Shown: positions 1 through 11,728, counted from the stretch's first letter. The stretch: 64,000 bases of DNA from Tretioscincus oriximinensis (GCA_022410635.1 JAJVDF010001192.1:148135-212134); one strand, 5' to 3'. The notes: a model not told the origin generated them from the sequence alone. Numbers and translations are program-made.

Positions 1-232
1 AGGGTATAAATGGATACTAAGATAGTTGTCTGGATGTAGCCTCCGGGATGGAGCAACAGGCAGGACTTTTGAAATACCATTTGCAGGGAGTCACGAACAG
101 GAGCAGCATATTTTGCTTTCCTCTGTTCGGACTGCCCAGGTGCATCTGGTGGGCCTTTGTGTGACACAGAATGCTGGACTCGATGGGCTGTGGCCTGATC
201 CAGTATGGCTCTTCTTATGTTCTTATGTTCTT
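1..232 (+). mobile_element. CR1 LINE 3' end (5' cut by window edge)
   Basis: Terminal part of a CR1-clade LINE 3' region. It carries the GGATGGAGCAACAGGCAGGAC stretch, the 'CATTTGCAGGGAGTCA' stretch and GCTGGACTCGATGGGCTGTGGCCTGATC-type sequence, and it stops in tandem TTCTTATG octamers, the kind of short 3' repeat CR1 ends in. The same sequence recurs at 29290-29541, 7520-7677 and 46100-46470, which fixes its orientation and 3' end. The element continues off the left edge of the window. The short open frame over it has no recognised protein. Confidence 0.85.
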
Positions 233-2631
233 AAAGAAGGCTTAACANTAGAAGTTGATATTCCTAAGGTCACGCTCATCTCTTTCTATCCTAATTGGAG
301 AAAGGCAGTATAAGCACACTCTGAAAAAAAATTCTCTTCGGAGCCACAGGACATGATTTACCGTTTTTAAAAGGCCACCTGAACCAGAAGTCTTACTGGT
401 CTGCAAGTTTCTTACTACCTTAATGTTGGGTAGTATTTTCTTACTTTCCTTCACAATAGAATAGTATGGTTGCTGCAGAGTTCAGTAGCATTCATGCCAT
501 CATAGAGTAAAGAAAGGGAAAAGAAAAGATATATTCTTGCTATAAATAAGCTGAGAGAGAACAGCTTCTATAGGACCTTTCTCCAATACAGTGCAATAGA
601 CTGTTTACCACCAGCTTATCTGGGGTAGGGGTGTGCATAGAAGGAGACCCAAAAATGTGACTGCACACATGCGACTGGCACCATTGGCCCTGGGAAAATC
701 CCAGGCTGTTTAGTGCCAAACGCTGGTGACAGGTAAGGTACATTCCTTATGCTACTTCTCCATTCTTGTGGACAGTGAAGCAATCTTCACATAATTAATT
801 GATTACATGATAATTACTTCTAACAAGATAAAGGCATTAACCAAGATACAGACAATATCTTCTTGCTGTATGGGTGCATTTAAGCATTTACTTCTGTATC
901 TCACTCCCCGCTCCCATCTTTTCCCTTTCTCATGAGATACTTCAAACGTTTGAAGCATCTTCTCTTTCTAACCCTTTTCTTCTATTGTAACTCCAAAATT
1001 CACTAGCATTTTTTTCTCCCTGCATTTAAAGTAGTTTGCTAGGAACATGACATCACAATTCCTCTTTCAAATTTTCACCTTCACATACATTTCTTGTTTA
1101 AAAATATTTTCCATCTTCATCTCACTTTGCTGGCTTTTTTAGCTTACCCAGCTTTGCTTTTATCTAATTATTTACCTTTCTTTTACACCACTAAATCATT
1201 TTCTTTCAATTTCCTGTTCTATATATTGTCTTCACTCTTTTTCTTCCTGATCCCTGTTCTTGCTCTAATTCTCACCATGTATTTCAATGCATTTTTCTGT
1301 CTTGGGGGTGCAAAAAGCAGAAAACATTTAGTAAATGGAATAGTTCCCAGCAACCATTTCCTGAAGGTAAGTCTGAAAAAATCCATAATGTATTCTTCAT
1401 ACTGTTATTATATAATATTAACAATACTAGATATTTTCTGGTACNGATGAAGACAGAAATACTTGATAAGATAAAAGCATTTTTTAATATTTTCTCTCTA
1501 TTCCAAAGGTCACAAATTTACCCCAAAAGCACCTTAGAAGCCTAGTCTCAACTCATCCTCNGTATGTAATGCTTGTGCAAAGCTCTTAAATAACAAAGTT
1601 AGAAAGTCTGTTGCAAAATGTTCACATNTCTTAAAAATTCAAGCAGTCGACATATTCAAGAATTTCTTATTAACTCTCAATTCTTCAATAAATACTCCAA
1701 TTCCATTCTCAACCAGTCAATTAATCACAAATGATCTAAAGTCAAGGTTATAAATGTTAGCAACATGTTTTTTGATATAAACTTTTCTGACATTTCCCTC
1801 TGGATCTCATTAAATCTGAAGATGTACCACAAAATGACAACATTCACCAGGTTTCTGACACACGTCATTATTCCTATTAACAGCAATATCAATTTGTGAG
1901 TACTGACAACATGANTATAACCAAATCAGATTGTTCTCAAATTAAGGTTGAGCATATTCAATAATTACAGAATCCTGAATGTCAGATNAAGAAAGAAAAC
2001 AGAAAATAGAAAATAGAAAAGTAACAAAAGACATAACAAATGATGAACATAAAGCACTCCTTGCTTGGTCATAGGTAGAATTAGAGNTATTTAATGCCTC
2101 TGATTGTGTAGATAATCTATGGTTTCAAATGTGCTGGAGGGGGAAAAAATCATGAATTTTATGTCAGCTGTAGAATTTGGATGGTGGGACAGGATTGGTG
2201 TAGGACTCTAAATTGCACCTATCTGAAGAATTGAAGAATTATGGCAATTCTAAATAGGGAGGCCCATTAGAGTACCAATCCAAGCACTTCCTTTTTCTCA
2301 TCTTAGTTAGGGGTTTCTGAATGCACAAGAAAGAATAAAAAAAACTGCAGCATTCTTGATTATAATTATTCCCTGTTTTTACTTTTATAAAGTAGCATAG
2401 CCGTTTTTAAAAAAATCAGAAAAAAATGTCAAGAAAAAAAAAGAAATAAAGCAGAAATCAGGTTTTGGAAGCAGTATTCTTCTTTCTTCATAGTGGTCCT
2501 TTCTTTAGCTTCTTTCTCTAATAAGGGAGGAAACCATCAGCTTTAGAAAACTCTTTCCATGGACTAGAACTCAAAAAGAAAAGAAAAATCAATCAGGGAG
2601 CCATATATAATCACTAGAAAAAACAACATAG
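233..2631. other. Unrecognised AT-rich stretch
   Basis: I see no gene, recognisable repeat family or strong inverted repeat here. Base composition is AT-rich with poly-A and poly-T runs (for example around 2400-2450). The open frames are short and low-complexity, such as a Phe/Leu-rich frame at 1094-1450 that comes from T-rich sequence. Confidence 0.5.
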
Positions 2632-3325
2632 ACTTTGTCCTTGATTGGAAACTGGCTAAAAGATAGAAAACAGAGGGTAGTAATAAATGGACAGTTCTCT
2701 GAGTGGGAAGCAGTTAGAAGAGGGATACCCCGGGGGTNTGTACTGGGACCTTTGCTTTTCAATATATTTATAAACGATCTGGATTCCGAGGTAAATAGTG
2801 AAGTAGCCAAGTTTGCTAACGACACTAAACTGTTCAGGGTAGTGATAACCGAAAATGATTGTAAGGCACTCCAAAGTGACCTATTGAAATTGGGTGAGTG
2901 GGCATCAAAGTGGCAAATGCACTTCAATTTAAGCAGGTGCAAAGTCATGCACATTGGGACAAAGAATCCCAATTACTTCTACCACCTAATGGGAACCAAG
3001 CTTTCTGTAACCAAGCAAGAAAAGGAAAATTTGATGAAGATGTCCACCCAGTGTGCAGCAGCAGCAGAAAAGGCAAATTCAATGTTGGGGATAATTAAGA
3101 AAGGAATTGAAAACAAGTCAGCAAATGTTGTTTTGCCTCTTTATAAATCTGTGGTGATGCCACATTTGGAATACTGTGTTCAATTCTGGTCCCCACATCT
3201 CAAGAGGGATATTGTNGAACTAGAGAAGGTGCAAAAAAGGGCGACAAAAATGATCAAGGGTCTGGAGCACCTCTCTTATGAAGTTAGGCTGCCTGACCCA
3301 GTATGGCTCTTCTTATGTTCTTATG
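2632..3325 (+). mobile_element. CR1 LINE, internally deleted copy
   Basis: This copy spans the middle of the CR1 reverse transcriptase to the 3' octamer tail. At about 3290 the coding part jumps straight to the last ~36 bp (CAGTATGGCTCTTCTTATG), so several hundred bp of C-terminal coding and 3' UTR seen in the copy at 28988-29541 are missing. A smaller deletion near 3025 removes the GVLVDNS segment found in the copy at 60455. The 5' side is truncated, as usual for LINEs. Confidence 0.85.
2635..3290 (+). pseudogene. CR1 reverse transcriptase fragment with damaged catalytic motif
   Basis: Open frame of about 218 codons encoding the later half of a CR1-type reverse transcriptase. Visible blocks are NWLKDRKQRVVINGQFSEW, the motif B region VLGPLLFNIFINDL, then the motif C region reading FANDTKLF. 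In the sister copy at 6860-6910 this reads FADDTKLF, so the first catalytic aspartate has become asparagine and the enzyme would be dead. Downstream are the WASKWQMHFN and PHLEYCVQFWSPHL blocks. There is no endonuclease domain, no ORF1 and no promoter. Confidence 0.85.
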
Positions 3326-3522
3326 ATCCCATTCGCATTGGGGAGGGGGAGAAAGGGCATGAAAGCTGTTCAAACATATAGCCCTGCAGTGTCTGAAGAG
3401 AGTTAATTCAGAAAANCATCCCAACTGTAGGGGTAATGCAATTCACATTAACCCTGCACTAGCGCTGGTTTGCTGTGCCTGTGCTCTCATCAGACAGCAT
3501 TAGTTGTTCGGCTGATGGTCGA

Positions 3523-3710
3523 CTTGGGGATCTTCTGAACCTATCAAATCTAGAAGCATCCCCAAGGATTGGGACCCATGGCAGTGAGAGAGATTTCTGT
3601 GGATTTCCTGCCATTGCTGCTCACCTAGCACTAAAAATTTAAACTGCTATCAAGAGGCAGCAGCAAGAATGGCAGGAAATCCACAGAGATCTACCTTGTT
3701 GCTATGGGTC
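3523..3710. repeat. Small foldback (double hairpin) element
   Basis: Two inverted repeats lie side by side. The first pairs CTTGGGGATC (3523-3532) with ATCCCCAAG (3558-3566). The second has arms of about 50 bp, 3571-3621 and 3658-3710, sharing CTGTGGATTTCCTGCCATT and GACCCAT with a few mismatches and a ~36-bp AT-rich loop. It resembles a degraded MITE or foldback element. I cannot assign a superfamily, and no clear target duplication is visible. Confidence 0.55.
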
Positions 3711-6246
3711 TGATACTTGGAGCTGAGAAGAGTGTCTGTGTGAGAAGATGGATGTGCTATTTGTTATTTATTAGTAGTATATTTTTTGAATTTTACTTAC
3801 TTACGAATTTTTCACCCATAGCCTCTACACACTATTGATTTACTTAATTACTTGCATCTCTATACCATTTATATCTGAGTTAACAATAAAACTGAATTAA
3901 CATATTAAAACTACTAGTTGGAATAAAACCATTTTGTTCAACNTCTTTGATTTGAGCCAAACCACACCCTGTTCAAAAGGAGTTGATTCAATTAGTATCA
4001 AACGAGAGCTTTTCAAATGGTTGAACTCGAACTGTAATAAATGATCTTGTCTTGCTCTTTTTTTACATCCAGGAATTGGACAATTGAACAGTTCTGAAAT
4101 TATTGAAACTCGAACCAGCCTGGTTCATCCAGATCTAAAACCCGAAAACATATTTTAAAAAGGGAGCTCAGAAATAGCTTAAAATAACTTTTCCCAAATT
4201 CTGTTTGGAGTACGTACATCAGGAGGAACTTTCAGCTCTTGTAAAAGCTAGCTGTCTCTCCACCTGTTTGAGTTGGATGCTAGCAGTAAAGCAGATCTAA
4301 TTATAATTAATGTGATCATGTAGTTTTATTCCCTTTTTTTGATGGAGTTCACCACATGAATGACACTGAAACATCTATAAAAATATAACAAATTAGATGT
4401 GTCAAGCTGAATGATAATGGTCTTTATATGCAGGAGAGATTGCAAGACAAGTTGTATTACCTGAGTAATCTGTGTCTGGGATGTGCAATTGTGCTCAACC
4501 AGTAAAAGTGCCTTAAAACCCAAAGATTTAACTGGCATGAAATGAGTGATGTAAATCTGGATGTATAACATTTGTGAAAATACTTATAATTCAAACCGGA
4601 TATCTCCCACAGGTCTGCATTGGGTTTTATGGGAAATGGCTTTCTCTTATTTCCAAAAGAATACTAAAAATCTGTTGCACTGGATATTAACCATCTAGTG
4701 TTCTATATATTTACATAAGAATATGTTTCATTGAATAACAGTAGCAGTTACTTTTGAGAAGACGTAAATCTGATTGTACCTTTTTTATCTGTTCATATTA
4801 TGCTGATTATATTATACATTCCTGTTGAATGCTCAGAGATCTTTTTAAATATATATATTTTTGCATAAAATAAAAATGCAAACTTTGTCCTATTTAACTG
4901 TCCATTAAATAATGTGAAATGGATAAATGAGTGGAAGAAGGAAAAAAGAAGGAGCTTTAAACTACGTTCAAAAANTTTTTGAATACCTGCAGTTTTTGAA
5001 TCACACTAGCGGTTTTCTACAGAGAATTGGGTGCATAAAATAAAAGAAAATTACAAAAAGTGAGAAGCATTTAATGATAAAGTGATCACAAAAAACAGGA
5101 TGTAGAAATGGGCGTGGAAAAGAAGACTGTTCGCTATGTGCAGCTTGCAATGCCTGTACATCTGTTAGAGAAAAAGAGGAAACATTTTAAGCGATTCTAT
5201 TAATCCATATGACATTAACTGTTTCTTGAAAGCACAGCCTCCACTACACACCCAATGAACAGAGAGGTGCAAGCAAAGGGAAATGGAAGCCCTTTGTGTG
5301 CGCTTCCCATTTTCTTTCAAGTCAAAGCAGCCAAATGGGCAAAGCCCAGAGGNGTGAACGCTGTGCTGAGCCTAGATGAGCCTCTTTCTCCAACTCTGAA
5401 GCAGTGGCAAAAGTTGCTTTAAAGCGGAAAAGGTAGTAGATTAAGCCCATCCTTTTCTCCCATTCTGGCAGATGTACTGGCTGCAGGATAGTCATGGTAN
5501 TCACGACTGCTGGCTGGGGCTCAGTGATGTAGCTAGAATCTTGGGGAGGGGGGGGGCAGGGCAGATAAATGAAGTTGGGCCCAGCAGCCCCAAACTTAAA
5601 AATTTAAAACATTAATTTTACAAATGGCCAGATCCCCAAGAGGGGGGCTGACCCTTGGGTAACTACCGCAGCTTACCCTCTGGTAGCTAATCCCCTGCTG
5701 GGGCTGCCTCTTTTTTTCCCTTTCACCTGGGCTGCTTTCTAGGGCTGCTGCAGCCAGAAATTGAGAGAGAAATGGGAAGAGAGCACCATAACTCCCCTAT
5801 AATCGACAGCAATTAAAGAATGCTTGGGAACATGACAATCCACACACTGTCTCTATAAGGAACCTCTGAAGCACCTTTATTCTGACAGCCATAATCTCTA
5901 CCAATATCACAACTAAGGACAAATGGTAGCTCAAATAAAACTTCCCTCTTCTTATCTATATATTAAGTTTACATCAATGTACTGTAATTAAATTTTTGAA
6001 CAGTTTTTTTATTTATTGTATTGATTAACTCTATTCTGTCCATTCTGCTCCTTTCATCAGTAAAGAAATTTGTTGATAGGTGATGGCTGTGGGCACACAA
6101 CATATTAAAATCTGTAATGTGAGAGACAATTGAGGAATGCAGCCATCACATTGTACCTTTTAAAATCCATGTGGGACTGATGAGACAACTAACCAGAATG
6201 TAAATACTGAGAATGCTCAGTTAGCAATTTTGAATCGTGCTGTACT
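3711..6246. other. Mostly unrecognised; possible hAT-like start near 5521
   Basis: No gene is supported. CAGTGATGTAGCTAG at about 5521, followed by a G-run and a GC-richer stretch to about 5770, recalls the CAGTGGCGTAGCTA starts common in reptile hAT-type repeats, but I see no matching far end, so this is only a suggestion. The rest is AT-rich, including low-complexity sequence at 4845-4880. Confidence 0.4.
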
Positions 6247-7677
6247 GATGAAGTCCTTCACCATAGGCTCCTACGAAAGTTCTACTGTCATGGAATAAGA
6301 GGACAGANCCTGTCTTGGATTGAAAATTGGATAAAAGATAGAAAACAGAGGATAGTAATGAATGAACAGTTCTCTGGGTGGAAGGAGTGTTGGGATAGTG
6401 ACTGTCTCACCGCTGGTGGGTGGGCAAACCCGGGCCAGCAGAGACAGTCACGTGTGTAAAAGGCTTAGCATGAGTGTTGTTCAGGCTTTGCAACCACCAA
6501 GCTTTAGCAGGCCTCTGGGGTTAACTAAAGTTCAAGATGTTGGTAACATGTGCTGAGATCATTGGGAAAGTGTTCATTCTCGTTATCAGTTTCCTTTGCC
6601 AGTTAACTCCCCAGAAGTTCTCCCGAGAATGGTGTTTAACTGGGGATGACCGCATGGACAATAGTGCGCGTGCATGTAACTGGGAAGGTGATGATGATAT
6701 AAGCAAGCCTTGTATACAATAAACTCTACTCTTTTCTCTGCTCTTCATGATNTGTGAGTGATGTGTCTGTCTTTGACATCTTCAGCTGTTCAAAGAAGTA
6801 CCCCGGGTTTCAGTACTGGAACCTCTTGCTTTTCAACGTATTCATAAACGATCTGGATACTGAGGNAAATAGTGAAGTAGCCAAGTTTGCTGATGACACT
6901 AAACTGTTCAGGATAGTGAAAAATGAAAGTGATTGTAAGAAGCTCCAGAGCAATCTATTTAAATTGGGTGGGCAAGTGGAAAGTTATGCACATTGGGTCA
7001 AAGAAACCCAATTATTCCTACCAACTGATGAATTCAATGTTATGAATAATTAGNAAAGGAATGGATAAAAAGTCAGCAAATGTTGTTTTGCCTCTTTATA
7101 AATCTGTGATGAGTCCCCTTTTGGAATACTGTGTATATTTCTGGTCACCACATCTCACAAAGGATATTGTGGAAGGGGCTGAAGCACATCCCTTATGAAA
7201 TTCAGCTGCAATGTCTGGGCCTCTTTAGCCTCCAAAGACAGTGTTTGAGAAGTGGTCTGATTGAAGTGTACAAAATTATGCATGGGATGGATAAGGTGAA
7301 CAGAGAAAAAAATATTTTTTCTATTGCACAACACTAGGACCAGGGGACATCTCTTGAAACTGATGGGCAGAAGAGTGAGGACAGAAAAGGGAAAGTATTT
7401 TTTCACCCAGAGGGTCACCAGCTTGTGGAATTTGCTTCCAGGAGAAGTGGTGCTAGCTAACAGTCTGGATAGCTTTAAGAGAGGATTAGACACATTCATG
7501 GTCACCAAGGGTATAAATAGCAACTAGGATGGATGTATTGAAGCTGCCTCTGAGAAGAAGCAATAGTCTGTTTTCTTGAATTACCATTTGTAGGGTGTCG
7601 AGAACAGGTGCATATTTTGCCTTTTTCTGTTCCAGACTACACAGGTGCAATTGGTGGGCCACTCTGTGTGTGAGAGA
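6247..7677 (+). mobile_element. CR1 LINE copy interrupted by a solo LTR
   Basis: A CR1 copy that starts in the RT domain (DEVLHHRLLRKF, then a run like GGATAAGAGGACAG) and is broken at about 6388-6784 by an LTR. It resumes at ACCCCGGGTTTCAGTACTGG and continues through NIFINDLD and FADDTKLF into the 3' UTR, stopping near 7677 without the octamer tail. Internal deletions at about 6974, 7030 and 7170 and frame shifts make it non-coding. Its 3' part (TTTTTCACCCAGAGGGTCA, TGGAATTTGCTTCCAGGAGA) matches the other CR1 copies in the window. Confidence 0.85.
6388..6784 (+). mobile_element. Solo LTR of an endogenous LTR retroelement (family A)
   Basis: A ~397-bp TG...CA segment inserted in CR1 sequence. 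It begins TGTTGGGATAG and ends GACATCTTCA. Near the 3' end it has a TATA-like GATATAAG (6697-6704) followed only ~14 bp later by AATAAA (6718-6723), so TATA box and polyadenylation signal sit together, an arrangement found in LTRs with a very short R region. A diverged second copy lies on the minus strand at 41884-42288, sharing GGGCAAACCC, ACACGTG, GTTGTTCAGGCTTTGCAA and the TATA/AATAAA block. No internal viral genes are present. I could not find a clean target duplication, so the ends may be off by several bases. Confidence 0.7.
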
Positions 7678-9080
7678 GATGATAGAGAGATGTCAAAAAT
7701 GTAACCTTATTTCTTTTGCATGTTTTTCACTTTATATCATTTTTCTTTTTTATTGAACATCAAAGTAATACAAAAATGGCTTCATTGAAATTCAGTCCAA
7801 AAAAAATGCAATTTACTACTGATTGATAATAAGAAATCATCTGGCATCAGCTAGACTTGTGTGGCTGTGTCTAATAAAACATTTGATGCAATCTTGATTA
7901 GCCCACACAAAGCTTGGTATTTGGGCTTTTATATCATCCTAACCCTAGTGTCCCTTGCTCTGAATGAAATAATCAGTTTAAATGTATGTACTCTAATGAT
8001 GTGTTTGTCATGAAAACAGAGCTCACAATCCCCTCATCAATGTGACAGCGGAAAACAATTTGTCTAATTCATAGCTGGTTGCTAAATATTACTGTGGTGG
8101 GATCCATTGAAGGGTCTTGATAATTGTGCAAAGCTGCTTCTTGCATAATTTGTGCAGGCAATGAGTTTGATATACTGGGCATTACCCTGGCCAGTACTGA
8201 TGCACTTTGTTAACGTGATCTGAAAAGAAAATGGCTATCATATTGACTTCAGGTGTGTACAGGCTATGGAGAGAGATAGCTTCACTACTGGTGTATTTTG
8301 TACTGTAAATGCATTTCCTGTTTCAGCCTGCTATTTATTCAGAGAAAAATTAAGAATCTAAGATACAGTAAAATGAATCAGTCTGTTCAAATGCCACCAC
8401 ATAGCTTTCAGCACTGACCCTTTTCTCCTCACATGTGAATGAGTCTTGCTCTGAGGAGAATAAAAGAAAAAATAAATATCCTTATTTAAAAATGTATAGA
8501 GATTTGAACAGGGAAGCAGAAGGAGGGGCATTTTATTCTCCACTAAGTAATTAGCAGTGAGTAGTAAGGTTTTGAAGGGGATGAATGCTGTTTTTTTGTA
8601 TTTTTAATAAGCAGAATAGTAGCCTATATTATCACATTTGCCACCATTTACCAGAAGAGTACTGAATAGGATTTATTCATTCAATCTAATCGTTAAACAG
8701 ATTTTTTTTTGTATAAAGTTTATCTAAATATTACTGTCAGTATATTCAACTGATCTGGTCAGTTATGAAGGTGAGTTAATGGTAGCCCACCTCAGTATGG
8801 CATTCACCAACCCATGTTTAGATGATTTGAAATAACCCATTTAATGGAGAAAATATTTGAACTTAAAGCAACAACAACAACAATTCCATCCGTAGCTTAA
8901 GAACATACTTCATTTGACCAAGATAATATTTCATTGATCCTATCAGAGCAAAATGCATTGCTTTATTAAGAAGCTCTCTAATTCTTTGTCAAGACATTGC
9001 AACATGCTAAAAAAATTCACAACTAACATATCATATACTGTATTCAGTTCAGAAATAGACAGCTTTGATAGTTCAAGAGA
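7678..9080. other. Unrecognised AT-rich stretch
   Basis: No supported gene or repeat family. A short CAA repeat lies at about 8869-8883. Everything else is unremarkable AT-rich sequence. Confidence 0.5.
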
Positions 9081-9189
9081 CCTACCTACCTACCTACCTA
9101 CCTACCTACCTACATACATACATACATACATACATACATACATACATACATACATACATACATACATACATACATACATACATACATAC
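9081..9189. repeat. Compound microsatellite (CTAC)n then (CATA)n
   Basis: About 30 bp of CTAC tetranucleotides run into about 80 bp of nearly perfect CATA tetranucleotides. It reads open in several frames as Thr/Tyr/His-rich peptides, which is an artefact of the repeat. A degraded continuation follows the inserted element at 9190-9548. Confidence 0.97.
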
Positions 9190-9548
9190 CAGTGGCGGCT
9201 GGCCACTGTGTTCGTGGGGTTCGGCGAACACTCAGAGATTAAAATCCATTATAAAATCTCCTTTCATTGAGGATCTGCCAATAAATCAAAAAGCCCCAGA
9301 CAGCTTTTTTAATTGGCAAAAGGGTTTGCCAATCCCAGAACCAATGGAAGGGCTGCCTAGGCAAGGCTAAAGTCTCTCTCTCCGTTTCCGCAGAGATGCC
9401 ATTTTGTATTGACATTCAACTTGCAGACTGAGAGAGAGACTGGTAAGTGCCTGAATGTGCCTCCTTCCAGCTGCTTTCCTAATTTAGCCAAGACTGGAGG
9501 AACCTGCACCCCTCCCCCCACAACCCCAAACTGCACCAGCCACCGCTG
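9190..9548. mobile_element. hAT-type non-autonomous transposon (MITE) inside a microsatellite
   Basis: A 359-bp segment with terminal inverted repeats, starting CAGTGGCGGCTGG and ending CCAGCCACCGCTG (11 of 13 positions pair). It is flanked by 8-bp direct repeats, ATACATAC on the left and ATACATCC on the right. CAGNG-type ends with 8-bp duplications are characteristic of the hAT superfamily. It encodes nothing recognisable, so it is a non-autonomous derivative. Because the target is a CATA repeat, part of the flank identity could be the microsatellite itself, but the inverted ends stand independently. Confidence 0.8.
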
Positions 9549-9625
9549 ATACATCCATACACACATACATACACATATGCATCCACACATGCACATATAA
9601 CAACCTACAGACAGACAGACATTTG
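9549..9625. repeat. Degraded continuation of the CATA microsatellite with a CAGA run
   Basis: CATA/CACA-type tetranucleotides with interruptions, then a short ACAGACAGACAGACA run near 9607-9622. This is the right-hand half of the microsatellite split by the hAT-type element. Confidence 0.85.
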
Positions 9626-10514
9626 TTCTGTAACAGTTCTATGAGTTTGTCCTGCATTTATTGGGTATAATCACACTGAAATATTATTATTCAGAAATGC
9701 TTGTCTATGGAATTCAAATTTCCTTGCTTCCTGGCAACAGCAGGAGATTCATGCTGAAAAGTGACATTGTTTGTGACACTGAATGTGGCAGCCTAATGAA
9801 AGGGTTTGTAAACAGATTTAATATCAGGATTTAATATGTAAACATGAAGAGCTCTATTGTACCTGTTAGGCCAAAACAGAATGTGAAAGGTTCAGTGAGA
9901 GCTGTGGATCAAAAGGAACTCATTTCTGCTATGATAATAGCAGGAGGCTTTAAGCAAGTCTCTTTGAATCTCAATTACATACACATATGCATACATATAT
10001 GTATACCTCCCCCCTTCCCTCTCTAGGAAAACCAGATGTTGTCAACGTGAATAGTGCTTCTTCACGTTTTCCATCAAGGTAGCCAGGATTGGCCTTCTTG
10101 TATTTTTCCATTCTAACCATCAAGTCTAATCAAGCTCTCTTGTCTATGATCATTATAGCCAAGGGAAACAAATAAATACATTCAAATTTCAAATATTTCA
10201 GAATATAAAAATGAGCTGGTTTTGCTGGCTTCAGAAAGAAACTGAAATGTTATTCTCACTTGTCATAAGTCTGGGGGTAATCAGTGCTCTATGTCATTGC
10301 TCTGTTTTGTACCTAAAGTGCTAAACAGGAAACCAATACTTTTACCTATAATATTATCACCACGCTTATAAATGTTGGGAAATAATAACTATGTTGTTGT
10401 AATTACACAGTTGCATTGTTTTGATCCTGACTAGTTTGCCTTTACTGAGCGTTGTTGGGTTCCCCCACCCCCCAATAATGAACAGTTAGTACTTTACTGG
10501 TAGTTTCCATTGAC
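9626..10514. other. No recognised feature
   Basis: Unique-looking AT-rich sequence. A short alternating TATGCATACATATATGTATA block lies near 9985-10005. Confidence 0.5.
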
Positions 10515-10680
10515 ACAAGGGGAGCTCTATTCAATCGGGCCACAGACCATCAAGTCCAGTATTCTGTCTCACACAGTTTCCACTAATTGCATGTAGGCAG
10601 TCTCAAGTAGAAGATGACAAAATCTTCACCTGTTCTCGGCTGCCTGCAAAAGGTATTTCAGGAACACTGCCTTTGCTCAA
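10515..10680 (-). mobile_element. CR1 3' end fragment
   Basis: Minus-strand CR1 tail. On the plus strand it reads GGGCCACAGACCATCAAGTCCAGTATTCTGTCTCACACAG-like sequence, then CACCTGTTCTCGGC and GGTATTTCAGGAACACTGCC, the reverse complement of the 3' region seen at 29340-29520. It is diverged and both ends are lost. Confidence 0.75.
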
Positions 10681-10952
10681 TATTTCTTTATAGTGCATAG
10701 TCCTTTTGTGGATATTGCCTATTAGCTCAGTTCTTATTGATGATTAGCCCAGTTTGTTGTGTGGTTGCTACTCTTGGCCTGCTATGTGTTTCCTTTCCTT
10801 TTAATGGTTTGCCTTGTTTGTTTTGGAATAGAGGCTTTCAATTATTGTTCAAGAACAATCTTTGGTTCCTGTTAAAATTAAATGAGTGTTGTTTTATTTT
10901 AATATCACAGCCAAATTCTGGAATCCTTGAACTCTTACTATTTCTTTTGTCA

Positions 10953-11163
10953 GTTTCAGAGAAATAGATGTGTTAGTCCAATAGAAAGTCCAGCAAAGGG
11001 GCCAGTAGCACTTTGAGACTAACTTGAGAAAAGTGGGTTGCATAAGCNTTTGTAGACACGTCTACTTCTGAAGGAGCATCTGAAAAAGTTGACATGTCTA
11101 CNAAAGCTTATGCCATCCACTTTTCTCAAGTTAGTCTCAAAGTGCTACTGGCCCCTTTGCTGG
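10953..11163. mobile_element. Head-to-head pair of a short hammerhead-like retroelement fragment
   Basis: Two copies of a ~125-bp dispersed element face each other, minus copy at 10953-11070 and partial plus copy at 11076-11163, giving an inverted repeat with ~80-bp arms almost without spacer. In its own sense the element reads CTGAAGAAGTAGACGTGTCT-ACGAAAGCTTATGCC, then a TTAGTCTCAAAGTGCTACTGG stretch. Other copies lie at 11729, 20978, 31071, 34018, 45575 and 50559. The core resembles the CUGANGA...GAAA core of hammerhead ribozymes carried by Penelope-like elements, but the class is my inference. Confidence 0.7.
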
Positions 11164-11728
11164 TATTTCTTTTGTGTGATTAAGTGCTATTTTTTCTTTT
11201 TAATCCAAACATTTCTCTAGTTCACACATTTTTTTCCTTATTGTATAGTTGGTCATCCAAACTTACATGGTATTTTGTCAAATGTCCAGAGTTTGAAGTA
11301 AATCAAACTTGCTTTGGCTGCTCTCAATATCTGTTCAATTCTTGTCATTGGCTTGAAGCCTAATCTGGAACATTAAATGCAGAGAGCTTAAAATCTATAG
11401 GTCTTCTCCCCAGAAATTCTCTTTCTATTCCCCTCCCTCCCCAAAGAATAAGAAAAGATAGAACTGCATCCTGAGTTAGAAATGCTTTGGTGGAAGTCAT
11501 ATCAAACTTGTTTGGTTTGCCTTCAACAATTCAGACTACAGTATAACAGTTCATTGTACTTGGGAACAATACCTCATGCAAAATAGTTGTCTGGTTCTAT
11601 TGCTGATAATCATATCACAATTTAATGAAGACTGGTAGAATCTGCAGAGACTCTGTAAATTTCTTCTCGTCTGTTGCACTTAGTCTGTTGCACAGTTAGT
11701 CACTATCTAAAATTGTCCATCAGTAAGT

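Noticed and set aside
6245..6281. CTGATGA...CGAAA resembling a hammerhead core
   Set aside because: No complementary stem II lies between the boxes, and the bases are explained by the CR1 coding sequence (DEVLHHRLLRKF). Coincidence.
9081..9189. CRISPR-like array
   Set aside because: Simple tetranucleotide repeats with no spacers, in a vertebrate genome.
8953..9370. Thr/Tyr/His-rich frames of about 100 codons as a repeat protein
   Set aside because: They are translations of the CTAC/CATA microsatellite.
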